Notes: generated by a model from the sequence alone, not told the origin. Positions 56,046-64,000 are shown, numbered from the stretch's first letter. The stretch is DNA of 64,000 nt from CAIZQW01 sp942493055 (GCA_942493055.1 OW818680.1:5766001-5830000); one strand, 5' to 3'. Numbers and translations: made by a program.

Positions 56046-56088
56046 TGACCATAAACTGCATTTACTTCCAGAGATGACATGATACAAT
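56046..56088 (+). promoter_or_regulatory. Promoter of P5C dehydrogenase operon with degenerate AraC-type half-site (copy D)
   Basis: TGACCA-TAAA-CTGC (56046-56059) occupies exactly the position of the promoter-proximal half-site in copies A-C. One base later comes TTTACT (56061-56066), a 16-bp spacer and TACAAT (56083-56088). No good distal half-site is present, so control may be weaker or different. Confidence 0.55.
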
Positions 56089-56165
56089 TTACAACTAAAT
56101 GAACATTTCGTTTCGGAATGATTCAAAATGGTTGTACGTGAAAAACGATCAAATAGGAGTTTACC

Positions 56166-57794
56166 ATGGCCAATGGATTTTATTTAGTACCCAAACCGAC
56201 CAATGAGCCGGTATTGAATTATGCGCCCCGTTCACCGGAACGTGCCGAACTTAAAGCTGAGTTGGCGAGACAAGCCAAGATCGTTGTTGATGTTCCCATT
56301 GTGATTGGCGGGAAGGAATATCGGACGGCGAATGTCAGATATGTCCGCATGCCGCATGACCATCAGCATGTGCTCGCTAAATATTATGTGGCGGGGAAGA
56401 AGGAGCTGGAGTTGGCCGCACGTACCGCCATGGAGGCAAAAGCGAAGTGGGCGGATATCGACTGGGAGCACCGCGCATCCATCTTTTTAAAGGCTGCGGA
56501 ATTGCTGTCAGGCCCTTACCGTGCAAAGGTTAACGCGGCAACCATGCTGGGCCAGAGCAAGACAGCGTTTCAAGCTGAAATTGATGCGGTCTGCGAACTG
56601 GCCGACTTTTTCCGCTATAATTGTTTCTTTGCGCAGGAAATTTACAAAGATCAGCCTCAGAATGCAAAGGGTATGTGGAATCGTCAGCAGCATCGTCCCC
56701 TGGATGGTTTTGTCGTTGCAATCTCCCCGTTCAATTTCACCTCCATTGGCGGCAACCTCTGCACAGCACCCGCCATCATGGGAAATACCATTGTCTGGAA
56801 ACCGGCGTCTACCGCGGTCCTTTCGAACTACTACATCTTCAAAATTCTTGAAGAGGCGGGCATCCCGACGGGGGTCATCAACTTTGTCCCCTGCGTCGGT
56901 GGGGATATGAGTCAGTATCTGCTCACGAGCCGCGATATGGCCGGTGTGCATTTCACAGGCTCGACCGAGGTGTTCAATGCGATCTGGAAGTTGACGGGCG
57001 ACAATATCACGCCGTATAAATCCTATCCGCGTCTGGTGGGCGAGACAGGAGGCAAGGATTTTATCTTTGCACATAAGTCAGCCGATGTTGATCCGCTGGT
57101 CTGTGCCATGGTGCGAGGCTCCTTTGAATATCAGGGCCAGAAGTGCTCGGCCGCTTCACGCGCGTATGTTCCGAAGAGTCTCTGGCCGAGAGTCAAGAAA
57201 GGGCTGCTCGCTGAAATCGCCAAGATCAAAGTGGGCGACATCTGCGATTTCCGCAACTTTATGGGCGCGGTGATTGACGAGTCCTCTTTCAAGAATACGG
57301 TCAAGTATATTGAGCATGCCAAGAAGTCAAAGGATGCGGAACTGCTCTGTGGCGGCTATGACGGTTCAAAGGGATGGTTTATCTACCCGACGGTCATCCT
57401 GGCGAAGAAGCCAAACTACAAGAGTATGGTTGAAGAGATCTTTGCACCTGTGCTGACGATATTTGTTTACGACGACAAGGATTTCGAGAAGACGATTGAG
57501 ATTTGCGATACCTCAACCAAGTATGCACTGACAGGGGCTGCCTTTGCTCAGGATCGCCAGGCCATTCACTTGATGGAGCGCAAGTTGGTCCATGCAGCGG
57601 GCAACTTCTACATCAATGACAAGCCCACCGGCGCAGTCGTGGGGCAGCAGCCCTTCGGTGGAGCACGTGCATCCGGCACGAATGACAAGGCCGGGAGCAT
57701 GCTCAATCTCTATCGCTGGTCAAGTCCGCGAACCATCAAGGAAACCTTCGTACCGCCAACCGATTTCACCTACCCCTTCATGCAAGAGGAATAA
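56166..57794 (+). CDS. pruA: L-glutamate gamma-semialdehyde (1-pyrroline-5-carboxylate) dehydrogenase
   Basis: ALDH4-type enzyme (542 aa, the usual length) that oxidises glutamate semialdehyde, the open form of P5C, to glutamate with NAD+. The same family also oxidises the 3-hydroxy analogue from hydroxyproline. Motifs are ISPFNFTSIGGNL, GNTIVWKPASTAV, FTGSTEVFNAIW, VGETGGKDFIFAHKSAD (E293) and EYQGQKCSAASRAYVP (catalytic C327), with GGARASGTNDKAGS near the C-terminus. It is cytoplasmic, with no signal peptide. AGGAGT (56156-56161) serves as SD. No proline dehydrogenase lies in the window. The next gene, a secreted GH127 enzyme, starts 5 bp after the stop, an unusual pairing of cytoplasmic amino-acid catabolism with extracellular arabinose release. 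Confidence 0.92.
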   Translation: MANGFYLVPKPTNEPVLNYAPRSPERAELKAELARQAKIVVDVPIVIGGKEYRTANVRYVRMPHDHQHVLAKYYVAGKKELELAARTAMEAKAKWADIDWEHRASIFLKAAELLSGPYRAKVNAATMLGQSKTAFQAEIDAVCELADFFRYNCFFAQEIYKDQPQNAKGMWNRQQHRPLDGFVVAISPFNFTSIGGNLCTAPAIMGNTIVWKPASTAVLSNYYIFKILEEAGIPTGVINFVPCVGGDMSQYLLTSRDMAGVHFTGSTEVFNAIWKLTGDNITPYKSYPRLVGETGGKDFIFAHKSADVDPLVCAMVRGSFEYQGQKCSAASRAYVPKSLWPRVKKGLLAEIAKIKVGDICDFRNFMGAVIDESSFKNTVKYIEHAKKSKDAELLCGGYDGSKGWFIYPTVILAKKPNYKSMVEEIFAPVLTIFVYDDKDFEKTIEICDTSTKYALTGAAFAQDRQAIHLMERKLVHAAGNFYINDKPTGAVVGQQPFGGARASGTNDKAGSMLNLYRWSSPRTIKETFVPPTDFTYPFMQEE

Positions 57795-57799
57795 GTCGA

Positions 57800-60127
57800 A
57801 TGAATTGTATGGTCCTCCTTTCATCCCTCATGTTAGCCACAACATGTTCAGCACTTGCGCCATCTCCGCGTTGCACACCCCTGCCGCTCGAAGATGTGCG
57901 CTTGACTGCTGGGCCGCTTAAACAGGCACAGGACAAGAACGCGGAGTATCTGCTGCAATTAGAACCTGATCGTATGCTGGCCTTCCTGCGGAAACGTGCA
58001 GGGTTGGAGCCTAAGGCGAAGGGCTATGATGGATGGGATGGCGACGGACGAAATCTGACGGGCCATATTTGCGGACACTATCTCTCGGCTGTCAGCATCA
58101 TGGTTGCCGCAACGGGAGATAGCCGCTTTAAAGAGCGCGCTGATTATATCATTGATCAGTTGGAGGAGGTCCAGAAGAAGAATGGCAATGGCTATCTCGG
58201 CGCGCTCGAAGGCGGGCAGGAGATGTTTGCGCAGGTGGCTAAAGGTGAGATCCGCTCAGGCGGTTTTGACCTCAATGGACAATGGGCGCCCTTCTATACG
58301 CTGCACAAAATGTATGCAGGCTTGCGCGATGCCTACAGGTTCGCAGGCAACAAGAAGGCGCTTCAGCTTGAGATCGGTTTTTCGGCCTGGTGTGAAAACA
58401 TCCTGAAGGACTTGAACAGCGAGCAGATCCAAAAGATGCTCAACACCGAATTCGGCGGCATGAACGAAGTGCTTGTCGACCTGTACAAGGATACTGGCGA
58501 TGAACGCTGGCTGAAGCTATCGTACAAATTCGAACATCATCTGATTCTTGATCCGCTCAAGCAGAAGAGGGACGATTTGGCAGGCAAGCACGGCAACACC
58601 CAGGTTCCTAAGGTGCAAGGGTCCCTAGCGCGTTATTTTTCAACAGGTGATCCTGCAGACTATACGGCCGCCTCCTTTTTCTGGGAGCGTGTCGCCTTGC
58701 ATCACTCCTATGCCACAGGGGGCCATGGAAAAGATGAATATTTTGGCGAGCCGGACAAGCTGAACGACCGCGTGGATGGGCGTACCTGTGAAACCTGCAA
58801 CGTGTACAATATGCTTAAGATGACTCGCCGTCTCTTTATGCTGAGCCCGGATGCGGTCTATGCTGATTTCCATGAGCGTGCGATCTATAACCACATTCTC
58901 TCTTCAATCTCGCTCAAGACTGGGCAGACCTCTTACATGGTGCCTGTCGGGCGGGGTGTGCAACGTGAGTATGGCGACATGCTGCACTCCTTTACCTGTT
59001 GCGTAGGGAGCGGCATGGAAAGTCATTCGCTGCATGCTGACGGGATCTACTACGCCTCAGCCGATCAGTTGATCGTCACCATTTTTGCAGATTCGAAGGC
59101 TCTCTGGAAAGCGAATGGTGTGACCCTCCAACAAAAGACTGATTTCCCGATGGGCGAGCGGGTCCTGTTCACATTCAACATGGACAAACCTAAGACGTTT
59201 ACCTTCACACTCCGTAAACCGAAATGGGTCGGGGATGGCTTCGGTGTGAAAATAAATGGGCATGCTGAGACGTCCGCTGTTTCCGACCATTGGTTGAATA
59301 TGAAGCGCACCTGGAAGGATGGCGATGTTGTTGAGGTGGTTTTACCGAAGACCTTGCGCCTCGAAGCGACGCCGGATAATCCGAATCGTGCAGCCGTGAT
59401 GTGGGGTCCGCTGGTGATGGCAGGCGACCTTGGCGAGGAGAACAAATTTGAGTCATGGAAGCCCGGAGCCGTACCTGTGATGGTGACCGACAACAAGCTT
59501 GCGGTCGCAGACTGGTTAAAGCCTGTCACCGGGGAAGCAATCGGAACCTTTACGACAGAGGGTGTCGGCCATAAAAAGGATGTGACCTTTAAGCCGTTCT
59601 ATCTCTTGCAGCATCGCACGTATGGGATTTACTGGGACTTCTTCACAAAGGCGGAGTGGAAAGTGCAGGAAGAGCAGTATGTTGCTGAGCAGAAGCGCAT
59701 CGCGAAACTGGTTGCTGCAACAGTTGGCTTTGCGCAGCCAGGGCAGATGCAGCCTGAGCGCGACTACAACCAGCAAGGTGAAGAGACCTGGGCGGACCGT
59801 GTTGCTGGCCGCGCATGCAGGAGAGGCAAGAAGTGGTTCTCCTTTGACATGCCGGTGGACGAGAAGGACCCCATGACGCTGATCGTCACCTATTACAAGG
59901 ACGAGTGGCGGAAGCGCACCTTTACGATTTCCGCAGATGGCGTAAAACTTGGGGACCAAGTCATCCCTGGTCGTGAAGGGTTGAAATTCTTTGATGTCTC
60001 CTATTCGTTGCCTCCTGAGTTGGTCAAGGGGAAGAAGAAAGTGACTGTCCGTTTTGAAGCTACGGGGGGCAACGAGATTGGGGCAGTATTTGGTATTCGC
60101 ACCTATCGTGCGAACCTGATGGAGTAA
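57800..60127 (+). CDS. GH127/GH146-type beta-L-arabinofuranosidase (DUF1680), 775 aa
   Basis: A short signal peptide (about 1-18) precedes the barrel. Motifs are LTGHICGHYLSA, LAGKHGNTQVPKVQG, the likely acid/base Glu in DEYF, CETC (E331, C333) and TCCVG (C400, C401), so the zinc/nucleophile set is complete. It aligns along its whole length with the enzyme at 48915, including the C-terminal beta-sandwich, and is a paralogue of it. It is probably the second gene of the P5C dehydrogenase operon, with SD AGAGGAA inside the upstream stop region; the next gene begins 12 bp later. The natural substrate could be arabinan side chains or hydroxyproline-linked beta-arabinooligosaccharides. Confidence 0.9.
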   Translation: MNCMVLLSSLMLATTCSALAPSPRCTPLPLEDVRLTAGPLKQAQDKNAEYLLQLEPDRMLAFLRKRAGLEPKAKGYDGWDGDGRNLTGHICGHYLSAVSIMVAATGDSRFKERADYIIDQLEEVQKKNGNGYLGALEGGQEMFAQVAKGEIRSGGFDLNGQWAPFYTLHKMYAGLRDAYRFAGNKKALQLEIGFSAWCENILKDLNSEQIQKMLNTEFGGMNEVLVDLYKDTGDERWLKLSYKFEHHLILDPLKQKRDDLAGKHGNTQVPKVQGSLARYFSTGDPADYTAASFFWERVALHHSYATGGHGKDEYFGEPDKLNDRVDGRTCETCNVYNMLKMTRRLFMLSPDAVYADFHERAIYNHILSSISLKTGQTSYMVPVGRGVQREYGDMLHSFTCCVGSGMESHSLHADGIYYASADQLIVTIFADSKALWKANGVTLQQKTDFPMGERVLFTFNMDKPKTFTFTLRKPKWVGDGFGVKINGHAETSAVSDHWLNMKRTWKDGDVVEVVLPKTLRLEATPDNPNRAAVMWGPLVMAGDLGEENKFESWKPGAVPVMVTDNKLAVADWLKPVTGEAIGTFTTEGVGHKKDVTFKPFYLLQHRTYGIYWDFFTKAEWKVQEEQYVAEQKRIAKLVAATVGFAQPGQMQPERDYNQQGEETWADRVAGRACRRGKKWFSFDMPVDEKDPMTLIVTYYKDEWRKRTFTISADGVKLGDQVIPGREGLKFFDVSYSLPPELVKGKKKVTVRFEATGGNEIGAVFGIRTYRANLME

Positions 60128-60139
60128 ACAGGGGGCAGC

Positions 60140-63100
60140 ATGAAGAACGTGATCGTTATAGCGACAGTCCTGATGGCAGGACTCTCCTTCGCGAAGATTG
60201 AAAAGCAGGTCTCGCTTGTCACCGGCGAAGCGATTGGCAGCTTAGCCGTTGCCGGCCGTTTGTCAATTGACCTGCATACACAGTTCATGATGTCACGGAC
60301 GTATGAAAAAGATACCATCTTGAACTGGTTTAATTGCGGTTACTCCGGAGGAAGTCGATTTGCGCCTGTTGGCGGAACTTTCGGCAACTTCGGGTTTGAT
60401 GTCCCCTGGCAGACGCGCGATGCCCGCTATCCGCATGCCGCCAAGCGGGGCGAGATGCAAGTGGCGCAATTCAATGGCAAGCAGACGATCAAAGGGAACT
60501 TTGCCATTGAAGAACCCCTCGCCGGAAAGTCGCTTTACGCGATCGAGGTCTGGTTCATCAGCGAGCAGGGAACCCAAGGCGATGTTATTCTTGGCTGGCA
60601 ATCGCCTGACGGGAAAACGTCATCAGGCAACCTCAAGATCCCGGAGGGCTTTAAGCCGTCGGCCACGCCTGTCCATCTGGCGCTGGTCACTTCTGAAATC
60701 GCAGAGATGTGGTATCTGAATGGAAAGAAACTGGGCAGCAAGGGACGTCAATTCGCAATTTTATCCGGACACGTGCCTGTGCTGGGCGGCGCGTCTGAAA
60801 ACGCCCCCTCATTTAAAGGCGAAGTGATTGCTTTTCGCTTGCATGATAAGCCTCTGACAGAGGAGCAGGTTTTGCACAACTTTGCAGGCGGTGTAATGCT
60901 CGGAACGGAGTTGCATGACTGGTATGCACCAGACAAAGATGTTGAGAAATACATGGTCCGGGAGACAAAGGGCAGTTTTCGTCATGCAGTGGATAAGAAG
61001 CGTGTTGAACAATGGAAAGAGAAGCCTAGGGAACTGGAGGAGTATAAGAAGCGTGTGCCCGGCATGTATGTGTGGGGCGAGTTGCTGTTACGGACGTACA
61101 CGGAGCGTCTGGCGATGCGAAGTTCCCATGTCTCGCGCCGCACTGAAAAGCGCGGGGACGGCATCAAGTACACCCATGCGATTCAAGATACGGATGGAAG
61201 CTGGATGGGGTGTAATGACGACTTCGGTTGGGCCTGCCAGTTTGCAGGCCATCTGAATCCGCATGAACTGGTTCATGGATTTCAGGCGCAGACAGGCGGC
61301 GGTATTCAAGGCAATTTCTGGGAGGCGCATGCCAATTTCCCGCAGACCTACAACGGGATTTATCAGACGATGCCGCCTTCGTGCGTGACGCGTGTCTCCT
61401 GCTTCCCGCCCGCCAATGGACGAGACTTCTATCATGATCGTCTCTTCTTCGAGCATCTGGCGCAAGCCCCTGAATTCGGCCCCATGTTTATTTCGAGGCT
61501 CTGGTATGACGGTGCAATTGGCACGAAGGACGAGAAAGAGAAGAATCCCTATCCCTTCCTGACCTTCTCGCGCTTGAATCCGTACAAGGAGACATCCCTC
61601 GCTCAGGAGTATATCAAGATGGCCATGCGCAATGTCACCTGGGACTACAAGACGTTCAAAGAGGTCCCGCATGGACAGCCGGGAAACACACCTTTTGGCA
61701 ATGACGGGGTGGTCTCCAAGGAGAATCGCTATCTCAAGGATGCAGAGCGGGATCAGGCCGATATCAAGCGCTTTGCGTTTGCGTATCTGCAGCCCGTCCC
61801 GTATGAAGAAGAGACCTATCGTGTGCCCCGGGCACAGGCGCCCTTGCAACTCGGATGGAACCTCTGCCCCTTGATTCTGAAGCCCAATATGAAGTCTGTC
61901 TCGGTTCTCCTGACGGGGTATGTCAATCCGGCTCGCGGAGGTGATTGGCGCTTTGGAATCGTGAGTGTTGACGCAGCGAAAAAGCCGACGTACAGTGAGA
62001 TCGGACTGCCTGAAAAAAAACTGCGCTTCTCGATTCCGGAAGGCGCAAAGGAGCTTTATCTGGTTGTTGCGGCGATTCCGACCAACATCATGACGCTCAA
62101 TATGGTGGGCGATTTCCGCTCCTTTGAGTATGAACCCTTTCCTTTCAAGGTTCAGTTAACAGGCTGTGAACCCGCACAGCCGAATCTTTTTGAAAAGCCT
62201 GCGAACATGGAGGGTGCGCCGCATCCGAATGGCGGTGGCTTTGTTGCGAAATCAGCAACGGTTGATCCAACTGCCTATGTCGGGAAAGAGGCACTGGTCC
62301 TGGGAAATTCCAAAGTCTTGGGACATGCGCGCATTCTTGACTTTGCTGTGATCAACAATGCAACGGTTCAGGATCAGGCCGTGGTGAGTGGACATGCGTT
62401 AGTCGAGCGTGAGGCGGTTGTATCCGGTGAAGCCCGCGTGCGGGACAACGCGAAGATCTCGAATCGCGCCCAGATCCGTGATCAGGCGAAGGTGCTTGAA
62501 AACGGACACCAGGAGACGAACTTCTGTCAGGACCAGACCGTTGTCAAGGGTATGGCCGCAAGCTTTGGCGAAAACAAAGGTTCGCCGATGATTGACGGGA
62601 TGTATGCAAAAGCTAACAAGGTTTCCGGCGGCAAATGGTTTACCTGGAGCTGGGGTGTCGGACAGAATGCCGGCGAAGTGACGAATGATTTTAAAGGCCT
62701 CTATCTGGATATGCAGTTTAACAGTGCTCACCCGTGGATGGCCGTGGATGACTTTGGTGTGACCTGGGGCTACCTGTGTCAAGGGGCTAAGATGGATAAC
62801 GGTTCTCTTCTGTTAGATGGAAAAAACGCGTTTGTTGAACTGCCCAAGGATGTTGCTGACTTCCAGAAGGTGACCTATAAATTGCGTGTGAAATCCAATG
62901 CCAGTGGTAAGGGGCCAATCCTCGATTTTGCAAATGCGAAGACAGGGGATGCCATACGGCTGGGTGAAGTTCGTGATGGCAAGCTTTGCTTTGCAATCAG
63001 TATTGGAAAGGCTTTTAAAACATTGATTGGCCCCGCGCTTGAAAAAGGGAAGTGGAAAGATATTGAAGTCACCATTGCCAACTCGTCTGCCACGATGAAG

Positions 63101-63250
63101 GTTGATGGCAAAATTGCTGACTCAAAAACAGACTTCGGCTTCAAACCGGAAATGGTCATGGCCGACCGCTGCAAATTGGGCCGTAATGAAGCAGGCAAGT
63201 TTTTTGAGGGCGAGATTGACTATTTTCAGATCTATTCGGGTGTGAAATAA
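60140..63250 (+). CDS. Secreted LamG / DUF6055 (HExxH) / hexapeptide beta-helix protein (1036 aa)
   Basis: GGGGG 4 nt before ATG 60140 is a possible SD. The signal peptide ends near LSFA (about residue 19). A LamG domain (about 20-255; GEVIAFRLHDKPLTEEQVLHN minus ends) precedes a DUF6055-like domain (about 300-520) with NPHELVHGFQAQ (H375, E376, H379) and WEAHANFPQ (E395), the pattern of a zinc peptidase. A beta-rich stretch follows, then a left-handed beta-helix of hexapeptide repeats (about 703-790; ALVLGNSKVLGHARI, AVVSGEARVRDNAKISN). A C-terminal LamG domain (about 870-1036) ends at DYFQIYSGVK. Hexapeptide repeats are usual in acyltransferases, but here they are embedded between binding domains and may be purely structural. 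It is the third gene of the P5C dehydrogenase operon. Confidence 0.78.
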   Translation: MKNVIVIATVLMAGLSFAKIEKQVSLVTGEAIGSLAVAGRLSIDLHTQFMMSRTYEKDTILNWFNCGYSGGSRFAPVGGTFGNFGFDVPWQTRDARYPHAAKRGEMQVAQFNGKQTIKGNFAIEEPLAGKSLYAIEVWFISEQGTQGDVILGWQSPDGKTSSGNLKIPEGFKPSATPVHLALVTSEIAEMWYLNGKKLGSKGRQFAILSGHVPVLGGASENAPSFKGEVIAFRLHDKPLTEEQVLHNFAGGVMLGTELHDWYAPDKDVEKYMVRETKGSFRHAVDKKRVEQWKEKPRELEEYKKRVPGMYVWGELLLRTYTERLAMRSSHVSRRTEKRGDGIKYTHAIQDTDGSWMGCNDDFGWACQFAGHLNPHELVHGFQAQTGGGIQGNFWEAHANFPQTYNGIYQTMPPSCVTRVSCFPPANGRDFYHDRLFFEHLAQAPEFGPMFISRLWYDGAIGTKDEKEKNPYPFLTFSRLNPYKETSLAQEYIKMAMRNVTWDYKTFKEVPHGQPGNTPFGNDGVVSKENRYLKDAERDQADIKRFAFAYLQPVPYEEETYRVPRAQAPLQLGWNLCPLILKPNMKSVSVLLTGYVNPARGGDWRFGIVSVDAAKKPTYSEIGLPEKKLRFSIPEGAKELYLVVAAIPTNIMTLNMVGDFRSFEYEPFPFKVQLTGCEPAQPNLFEKPANMEGAPHPNGGGFVAKSATVDPTAYVGKEALVLGNSKVLGHARILDFAVINNATVQDQAVVSGHALVEREAVVSGEARVRDNAKISNRAQIRDQAKVLENGHQETNFCQDQTVVKGMAASFGENKGSPMIDGMYAKANKVSGGKWFTWSWGVGQNAGEVTNDFKGLYLDMQFNSAHPWMAVDDFGVTWGYLCQGAKMDNGSLLLDGKNAFVELPKDVADFQKVTYKLRVKSNASGKGPILDFANAKTGDAIRLGEVRDGKLCFAISIGKAFKTLIGPALEKGKWKDIEVTIANSSATMKVDGKIADSKTDFGFKPEMVMADRCKLGRNEAGKFFEGEIDYFQIYSGVK

Positions 63251-63304
63251 GTAGCGGTGGATAATCCGACCTTCGACAAACAGAGGAATGCACGTGGGAT
63301 TTGG

Positions 63305-63414
63305 TACACAGCGACATAAGTTTTAGACAGTCTGGGAGCGGCGGGGCTTCCCGCGCCGGCCGGAACGCGAAGGCGTTCCGCTCCAAAGCGAGCGCTCACT
63401 TATGTCGCCGTGTA
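63305..63414. repeat. MITE-like palindromic element, copy 2
   Basis: TACACAGCGACATAAGT (63305-63321) and its reverse complement at 63398-63414 match at 16 of 17 positions. The 110-bp element has the same length, ends and GC-rich core as the copy at 52254. It lies 54 bp after the DUF6055 gene, between it and the transposase. The rest of the 273-bp gap shows nothing recognisable. Confidence 0.75.
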
Positions 63415-63523
63415 TAGGAGCGCAGTTTATAATCTGGCAATTGTGATTGCGGCGGTTTTCCGAACCGGTTAAGGACATAACGCTCACGTATTCTGTCAAT
63501 AGAGAAGGACACCGAAAGGAAGA

Positions 63524-64000
63524 TTAGTTGCATACCGCTTCTGTCAAATGCTTGGACACCGAACGGCGGTGGAAAGAGCTATGAGGGCGGGCCGCAGATT
63601 CAGTGGAGGGAGGCTGCGGTATTCCGCTGCCTCCCTCCACTGAATGAAGCTCCCTCACCAGCCTTCTTAGCTGGCTCTGGATGGACTTGTACAGCGTGAT
63701 GGAGTTTGTCTTGCTATACATGTCCAGATACCGGCGGACCCGCGGATCGGAAGGTTTCACCGCCAGAAGCCGTTCGAGAGGAGTGGAGGGCTTGTCGTAT
63801 TTTTTTATGTACCTGACGCCTTTGCTTTCCTTCCGCCTCTTGGACACAAGCTTCTTGCAGGGGCGGAACAGGTTCGTGTAGAGGGCGATGTCCATGCAGA
63901 CCTTCTTCAGCGCGTCGTACTGCTCCATCCTGTCAAAACGTATGTCCGAAAAGTACTCGCGGACGACCGAGCCGTTCTTCTGCTCTATCCTGCAGTTGTC
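63524..64000 (-). CDS. DDE integrase-type transposase, C-terminal part only (cut by window edge)
   Basis: Reading in from the right edge, the frame starts with NCRIEQKNGSVVREY, which contains the third catalytic acid (Glu in the V/I-E-Q-K-N motif) of the rve/DDE transposase family. LYTNLFRPCKKLVSKRRKES and KKYDKPSTPLERLL follow, matching the usual YTNFFQP...KL and KYD..QTPYQRLL stretch of these transposases. The catalytic D-D part lies outside the window. The family-like sequence ends near LRRLVREL; the last 40 residues are coded across a long hairpin (63598-63645) and look like read-through beyond the normal C-terminus. A mobile element therefore begins at or near this end of the window. Confidence 0.8.
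   Translation of the reverse strand, partial: DNCRIEQKNGSVVREYFSDIRFDRMEQYDALKKVCMDIALYTNLFRPCKKLVSKRRKESKGVRYIKKYDKPSTPLERLLAVKPSDPRVRRYLDMYSKTNSITLYKSIQSQLRRLVRELHSVEGGSGIPQPPSTESAARPHSSFHRRSVSKHLTEAVCN
63598..63645. repeat. Near-perfect 22-bp-stem hairpin at the transposase 3' end
   Basis: Arm 63598-63619 pairs with 63624-63645 with a single mismatch over a 4-base loop (TATT). It lies inside the last codons of the transposase frame. It could be a transcription terminator, a protective structure against read-through into the element, or a small palindrome inserted into the gene end. Confidence 0.75.

Noticed and set aside
1..64000. CRISPR arrays, tRNA/rRNA genes, prophage modules
   Set aside because: Looked for regular short repeats with spacers, cloverleaf or rRNA-like text and phage structural genes; none seen.

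Overview
This 64 kb window most likely comes from a Gram-negative anaerobe of the PVC superphylum (Kiritimatiellota/Verrucomicrobiota/Lentisphaerota type). This is inferred from gene content, not from a phylogenetic marker. It carries very large secreted multi-domain proteins (CotH kinase, lamin-tail, LamG, autotransporter-type repeats, choice-of-anchor D, DNRLRE), a formylglycine-type sulfatase, several DUF1680/GH127 arabinofuranosidases, HzsA-related cytochromes and an RnfC subunit. I see no tRNA, rRNA, CRISPR array or prophage.

Layout. 1-1245: 3' part of rnfC. 1329-15103: three giant CotH-kinase surface proteins, the third convergent with the second. 15211-16218: pectinesterase. 16314-23872: tightly spaced group of a GT-C/TPR membrane protein, a PQQ-type beta-propeller, a sulfatase and an AraC-family regulator. 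23875-24690 (-): secreted HExxH protein. 24810-36177: three HzsA-related propeller/diheme c-type cytochrome proteins, each with a different carbohydrate-binding N-terminus (LamG, NPCBM, F5/8C), plus a LamG surface protein. 36178-36971: non-coding and repeat-rich. 36972-51230: probable operon of a choice-of-anchor D/DNRLRE protein, a double metallophosphoesterase fused to the same module, an HExxH/LamG protein and a GH127 enzyme. 51330-56017: two more metallophosphoesterases and a second GH127. 56166-63250: P5C dehydrogenase, a third GH127 and a DUF6055 HExxH/LamG/beta-helix protein. Right edge: a cut-off DDE transposase.

How it may work. The enzymes fit the breakdown of plant cell-wall material rich in arabinose and pectin. 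GH127 enzymes together with three HExxH proteins and a proline/hydroxyproline-pathway dehydrogenase suggest hydroxyproline-rich glycoproteins (extensin type) as a target. Three promoters (27643, 36870, 51232) share an identical architecture: two TGAGCA-N4-GTGC half-sites exactly 21 bp apart, placed 2 bp upstream of a TTTACW -35 box. A fourth (56046) keeps a degenerate promoter-proximal half-site. This is the classical geometry of AraC-family activators, and the regulator at 22991 is the obvious candidate. The window therefore looks like a dispersed regulon linking surface proteins, phosphoesterases, arabinofuranosidases and P5C dehydrogenase. The HzsA-related cytochromes may be its redox part, but that link is speculative.
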